From an uncultured Lentisphaeria bacterium (GTDB lineage: Bacteria; Verrucomicrobiota; Lentisphaeria; Victivallales; Victivallaceae), in the NCBI GenBank assembly GCA_903821255.1, contig CAIJKT010000575.1:1-8202 (forward strand): a stretch of 8,202 bases of DNA, in the 5' to 3' direction. Under the pieces are notes generated by a model. That model ran no database searches and was not told the origin of the DNA. It saw only the letters and a program-made list of their open reading frames with translations. A program made the position numbers and the translations under genes. How positions within the stretch are numbered: position 1 is the first letter of the stretch; each line of letters opens with the position of its first letter. This document shows positions 6,033 through 8,202 of this stretch, one piece after another.

Positions 6033-7523
6033 ATGGATGAAAATGTAAACAGCCGCAGCAATCCGTCCGCGGAGGGTGTGTTCCCTTCATTTTCTCCGTC
6101 ATATTCCCTGGAGGTGATCCGGGAGGCGGCCGCAAACAACCGCCTGTTGAGCATAGAAATAGAACCCACTTTAAAGTGCAATTACCGCTGCCCGTACTGT
6201 TATGCCGGCAGCAATGACGCGCCGTCCGGCGAGCTTAGTTACCATGAGCTTGCCGATGTGGTAAGGCAGGCCGGAGAACTCGGTGCCGAACGAGTAATCA
6301 TCTTGGGTGGCGAACCGTTGATCTACCCAAAAATTTTTGAGCTGATAGCCTGCATCTCATCGCTCGGCATGTCCGTCGAACTGTTCTCCAACGGCTCATT
6401 GCTGACTGCTGAAACAGCCGGCAAACTCTTTAAATCCAATGTCAGACTGGTACTTAAGCTCAACTCTTTCAAAGAGGATGTACAGACAATGCTTACCGGC
6501 AAAGCCGACGGTCTGAAAAAGGCCATGCAGGCGCTGGAAAATGCCACGGCGGCCGGCTATGCCCGCGACAATGAACTATTGGCAGTCAGCACCATCATTT
6601 GCCGTGCCAATCTAGGCGAAATGGAGGAATTGTGGTGCTATCTGCGCGACCGCCATATCATACCATATTTCGAGGTTATTACCCCGCAGGGAAAGGCTGT
6701 TGAAAACGCCTGGCTGCAACTGTCTTCCGACGAGATTCGCTGTGTCTTTGAAAAGTTGTCGGCGCTGGACCGCGAATACGGCTATAACTGGGAACCGCGT
6801 CCGCCTCTGGTCGGAGACCGCTGCCTGCGGCATCAGTATTCCTGTCTGGTCACCAGTACCGGGAACGTTTTTCCCTGTGTCGGCATTGACGTACCGGTGG
6901 GCAACATTCGCGAGATGCCGCTGCAGGAGATAATCTGCGGCAGCGAAATCATTCAGGACCTTCGCAATCATCTGAACACCATCAAAGCACCATGCGGAGC
7001 GTGCGAACTGGCTGACGAGTGTTACGGATGCCGCGGAACAGCGTATCAGATGACCGGCGACTGGCTCGCCTCCGATCCGCTCTGCTGGCGTGGCGACAGC
7101 AATAAACACAAAATCCAGGCATTGCCGGTAGCTGCCGCCGGACTTATCCCGCATAAAGCTCCGATGCAGTTGATAGACTCTCTCGATGAAGTCGGAGAGA
7201 AAACCTTCGTCTCCTCAGTTAAAATAACGCAGTACAACCAGTTTCTCTCTTCCGACGGCGAGATAATTGAATCAGCTTATATTGAAATGATCGCCCAGAC
7301 TCTGGCTGCCGGAAACAATTTCCGCGGGCAGTCAAATACCGGAGGAATGCTTGTCGGGGTGAAAGACTTTCTGGTGCATGGTTCATGCCGGGCCGGGGAC
7401 AAACTTAAAATCATCTGCACCAAGAAAATCAAATTTGATAACTGGAGTATTATTTACGGCCATGTATGCAGCGAAAACAAACTTATTGCCGAAGGCGAAC
7501 TGAAAATATGGACAACTTCATGA
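6033..7523 (+). CDS. radical SAM/SPASM protein fused to an ApeP-like hotdog dehydratase domain
   Basis: The 496-residue protein joins two domains. The N-terminal part (about 38-225) is a radical SAM domain: CNYRCPYCY gives the CX3CX2C cluster ligands Cys49, Cys53 and Cys56, and GGEP (92-95) is the SAM-binding motif. A SPASM region follows with Cys264, 271, 282, 321, 324, 330, 333 and 351, enough for auxiliary iron-sulfur clusters. Residues about 364-496 resemble ApeP-type 3-hydroxyacyl-ACP dehydratases. LIPHKAPMQLID (371-382) contains His374 and YIEMIAQTLAAG (416-427) contains Glu418, at the places of the FabA/FabZ catalytic pair; GGMLVGVKDF follows (437-446). The reading frame is open through the junction, so the fusion looks genuine. 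The dehydratase half should act on ACP-bound 3-hydroxyacyl chains. The radical half may modify the same chain or its aryl head, but its reaction is unknown. It ends in an ATGA overlap with the next gene. Confidence 0.9.
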   Translation: MDENVNSRSNPSAEGVFPSFSPSYSLEVIREAAANNRLLSIEIEPTLKCNYRCPYCYAGSNDAPSGELSYHELADVVRQAGELGAERVIILGGEPLIYPKIFELIACISSLGMSVELFSNGSLLTAETAGKLFKSNVRLVLKLNSFKEDVQTMLTGKADGLKKAMQALENATAAGYARDNELLAVSTIICRANLGEMEELWCYLRDRHIIPYFEVITPQGKAVENAWLQLSSDEIRCVFEKLSALDREYGYNWEPRPPLVGDRCLRHQYSCLVTSTGNVFPCVGIDVPVGNIREMPLQEIICGSEIIQDLRNHLNTIKAPCGACELADECYGCRGTAYQMTGDWLASDPLCWRGDSNKHKIQALPVAAAGLIPHKAPMQLIDSLDEVGEKTFVSSVKITQYNQFLSSDGEIIESAYIEMIAQTLAAGNNFRGQSNTGGMLVGVKDFLVHGSCRAGDKLKIICTKKIKFDNWSIIYGHVCSENKLIAEGELKIWTTS

Positions 7524-8173
7524 AATATCGACAGACAATCATCATCGCCGCTGTCACCTTGTGCAGTATCGTGCTCAATGCCGGAACCGATGCCCGGACA
7601 AAGGCCGTCGATGACGCTTTCACCCAAATCAATCAATCAACGCGGGAGATGTCAACCTTCAGCGCAAAATTCAAGCAGATTAAAAAGTTCCGCATCCTTA
7701 CCTCGCAGATGGTGCTGGAGGGTTCGATTTACATCAACCGCGCCCCGTTTAAACTGGCCTGGCATATCGAGAAGCCGATCGGCTATACGGCAATCATCAG
7801 CGAAGACCGGCTGCTGCAATGGGACAGAGAAACCGACCGCACCAAAGAGTACAAATTCAGCGACAACCCGATACTGGGGATGGTCGCAAAAATATATCAT
7901 GACATTCTACTTGGAGATTTTGCCGGAATCACCCGGGATTGTGATGTTTCCGTTGATAAGCCGGCGTATACCATCAATGTCACGCCGCAGGCAAAGAGCA
8001 CTATGAGCAAAGCCGTTTCTAAAATCATTTTTGTCTTCAACAAGGATTTCCTCAACCTGATATCAGTCTTAATTGACGAATCCGGCGGCAACAGCACAAC
8101 CATTGATTTCAACGATATAAAAGTTAACGGGACCATTCCGGAAAAAGCATGGAAGACTGGAAATGATTCTTGA
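7520..8173 (+). CDS. LolA-like outer-membrane carrier protein
   Basis: The 217-residue protein starts at an ATG overlapping the previous stop (ATGA). This start gives a clean signal peptide: basic MKYRQ, a hydrophobic core TIIIAAVTLCSIVL, and possible cleavage after Ala21 or Ala25. A longer start at 7508 adds four residues (MDNF) and cannot be excluded. The still longer ATG at 7466 would bury the signal and lacks support. The cysteine at 15 does not sit in a good lipobox. The mature part matches the LolA pattern: FSAKFKQIKKFR, then a G-S-I-Y strand, FKLAWHIEKP and a following repeat of beta strands, expected to form a half-open barrel that binds acyl chains. In aryl polyene clusters a LolA-like protein sits next to an MMPL exporter and is thought to carry the lipid-linked product across the periplasm. 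It is probably not the housekeeping lipoprotein carrier. Confidence 0.85.
   Translation: MKYRQTIIIAAVTLCSIVLNAGTDARTKAVDDAFTQINQSTREMSTFSAKFKQIKKFRILTSQMVLEGSIYINRAPFKLAWHIEKPIGYTAIISEDRLLQWDRETDRTKEYKFSDNPILGMVAKIYHDILLGDFAGITRDCDVSVDKPAYTINVTPQAKSTMSKAVSKIIFVFNKDFLNLISVLIDESGGNSTTIDFNDIKVNGTIPEKAWKTGNDS
8151..8156 (+). promoter_or_regulatory. Shine-Dalgarno site for the gene running off the right edge
   Basis: GGAAGA lies six bases upstream of the ATG at 8163, inside the end of the LolA-like gene. It supports a real start there. Confidence 0.5.
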
Positions 8174-8202
8174 TTTGAGACGTTACCGCAAGGTTATTAT
8201 CG
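8163..8202 (+). CDS. start of the next operon gene, cut by the window edge (possible exporter)
   Basis: An ATG at 8163 opens a frame overlapping the LolA-like gene by 11 bases and stays open to the window end. The 13 visible codons read MILDLRRYRKVII, a basic cytoplasmic-looking start running into hydrophobic residues. That would suit the first transmembrane helix of an MMPL/RND-type exporter, the usual neighbour of LolA-like genes in aryl polyene clusters. Only the start site, ribosome binding site and overlap are seen directly, and the identity is inference from context. Confidence 0.5.
   Translation, partial: MILDLRRYRKVII

Noticed and set aside
6008..6040. A 10-codon frame starting in an ATGA overlap with the PaaK-like stop
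   Set aside because: No recognisable product, no ribosome binding site of its own, and it overlaps the start of the radical SAM gene; most likely chance.
7466..7519. Upstream ATG codons that lengthen the LolA-like protein
   Set aside because: The 7466 start would place a polar, arginine-rich stretch before the signal peptide and overlap the previous gene by 58 bases. The 7508 start is possible but the ATGA overlap at 7520 fits the operon's pattern better.

Overview
The window is a tightly packed, single-strand (+) stretch of a secondary-metabolite or lipid biosynthesis operon from a bacterium with an outer membrane. The evidence for the envelope type is a LolA-like periplasmic carrier with a signal peptide. 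A radical SAM/SPASM enzyme, whose cofactors are oxygen-labile, makes an anaerobic or microaerobic lifestyle plausible. I cannot name the taxon from sequence alone.

Layout from left to right: an ANL-superfamily acyl/aryl-CoA (or -ACP) ligase with a TTG start (17-1471); a class I SAM-dependent methyltransferase with a hydrophobic C-terminal half (1474-2268); a FabF-type beta-ketoacyl-ACP synthase with complete catalytic residues (2321-3550); an AT-rich 89-bp gap with possible regulatory structure (3551-3639); an acyl carrier protein with a tandemly duplicated C-terminal tail (3640-3930); a PlsC-type lysophospholipid acyltransferase (3946-4704); a PaaK-like adenylate-forming enzyme (4701-6011); a radical SAM/SPASM protein fused at its C-terminus to an ApeP-like hotdog dehydratase domain (6033-7523); a LolA-like protein (7520-8173); and the first 13 codons of another gene (8163 to the window edge). 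Several junctions are ATGA-type overlaps, so most genes are probably translationally coupled. No gene-free stretch exceeds 100 bp, and I saw no rRNA, tRNA, CRISPR array or insertion sequence.

The gene set (ligase, methyltransferase, ketosynthase, ACP, acyltransferase, ApeP-like dehydratase, LolA-like carrier, probably followed by an exporter) resembles aryl polyene (APE) and dialkylresorcinol-type clusters. In those, an activated aromatic starter on an ACP is extended by a discrete type II FAS/PKS system, methylated, attached to a membrane lipid and moved to the outer membrane. What departs from the usual set is a second, PaaK-like adenylating enzyme and the radical SAM-dehydratase fusion. 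Ketoreductase, chain-length factor, phosphopantetheinyl transferase, aromatic ammonia-lyase and glycosyltransferase genes are not in the window and may lie outside it. The product is unknown, and the APE comparison is an inference from gene content.
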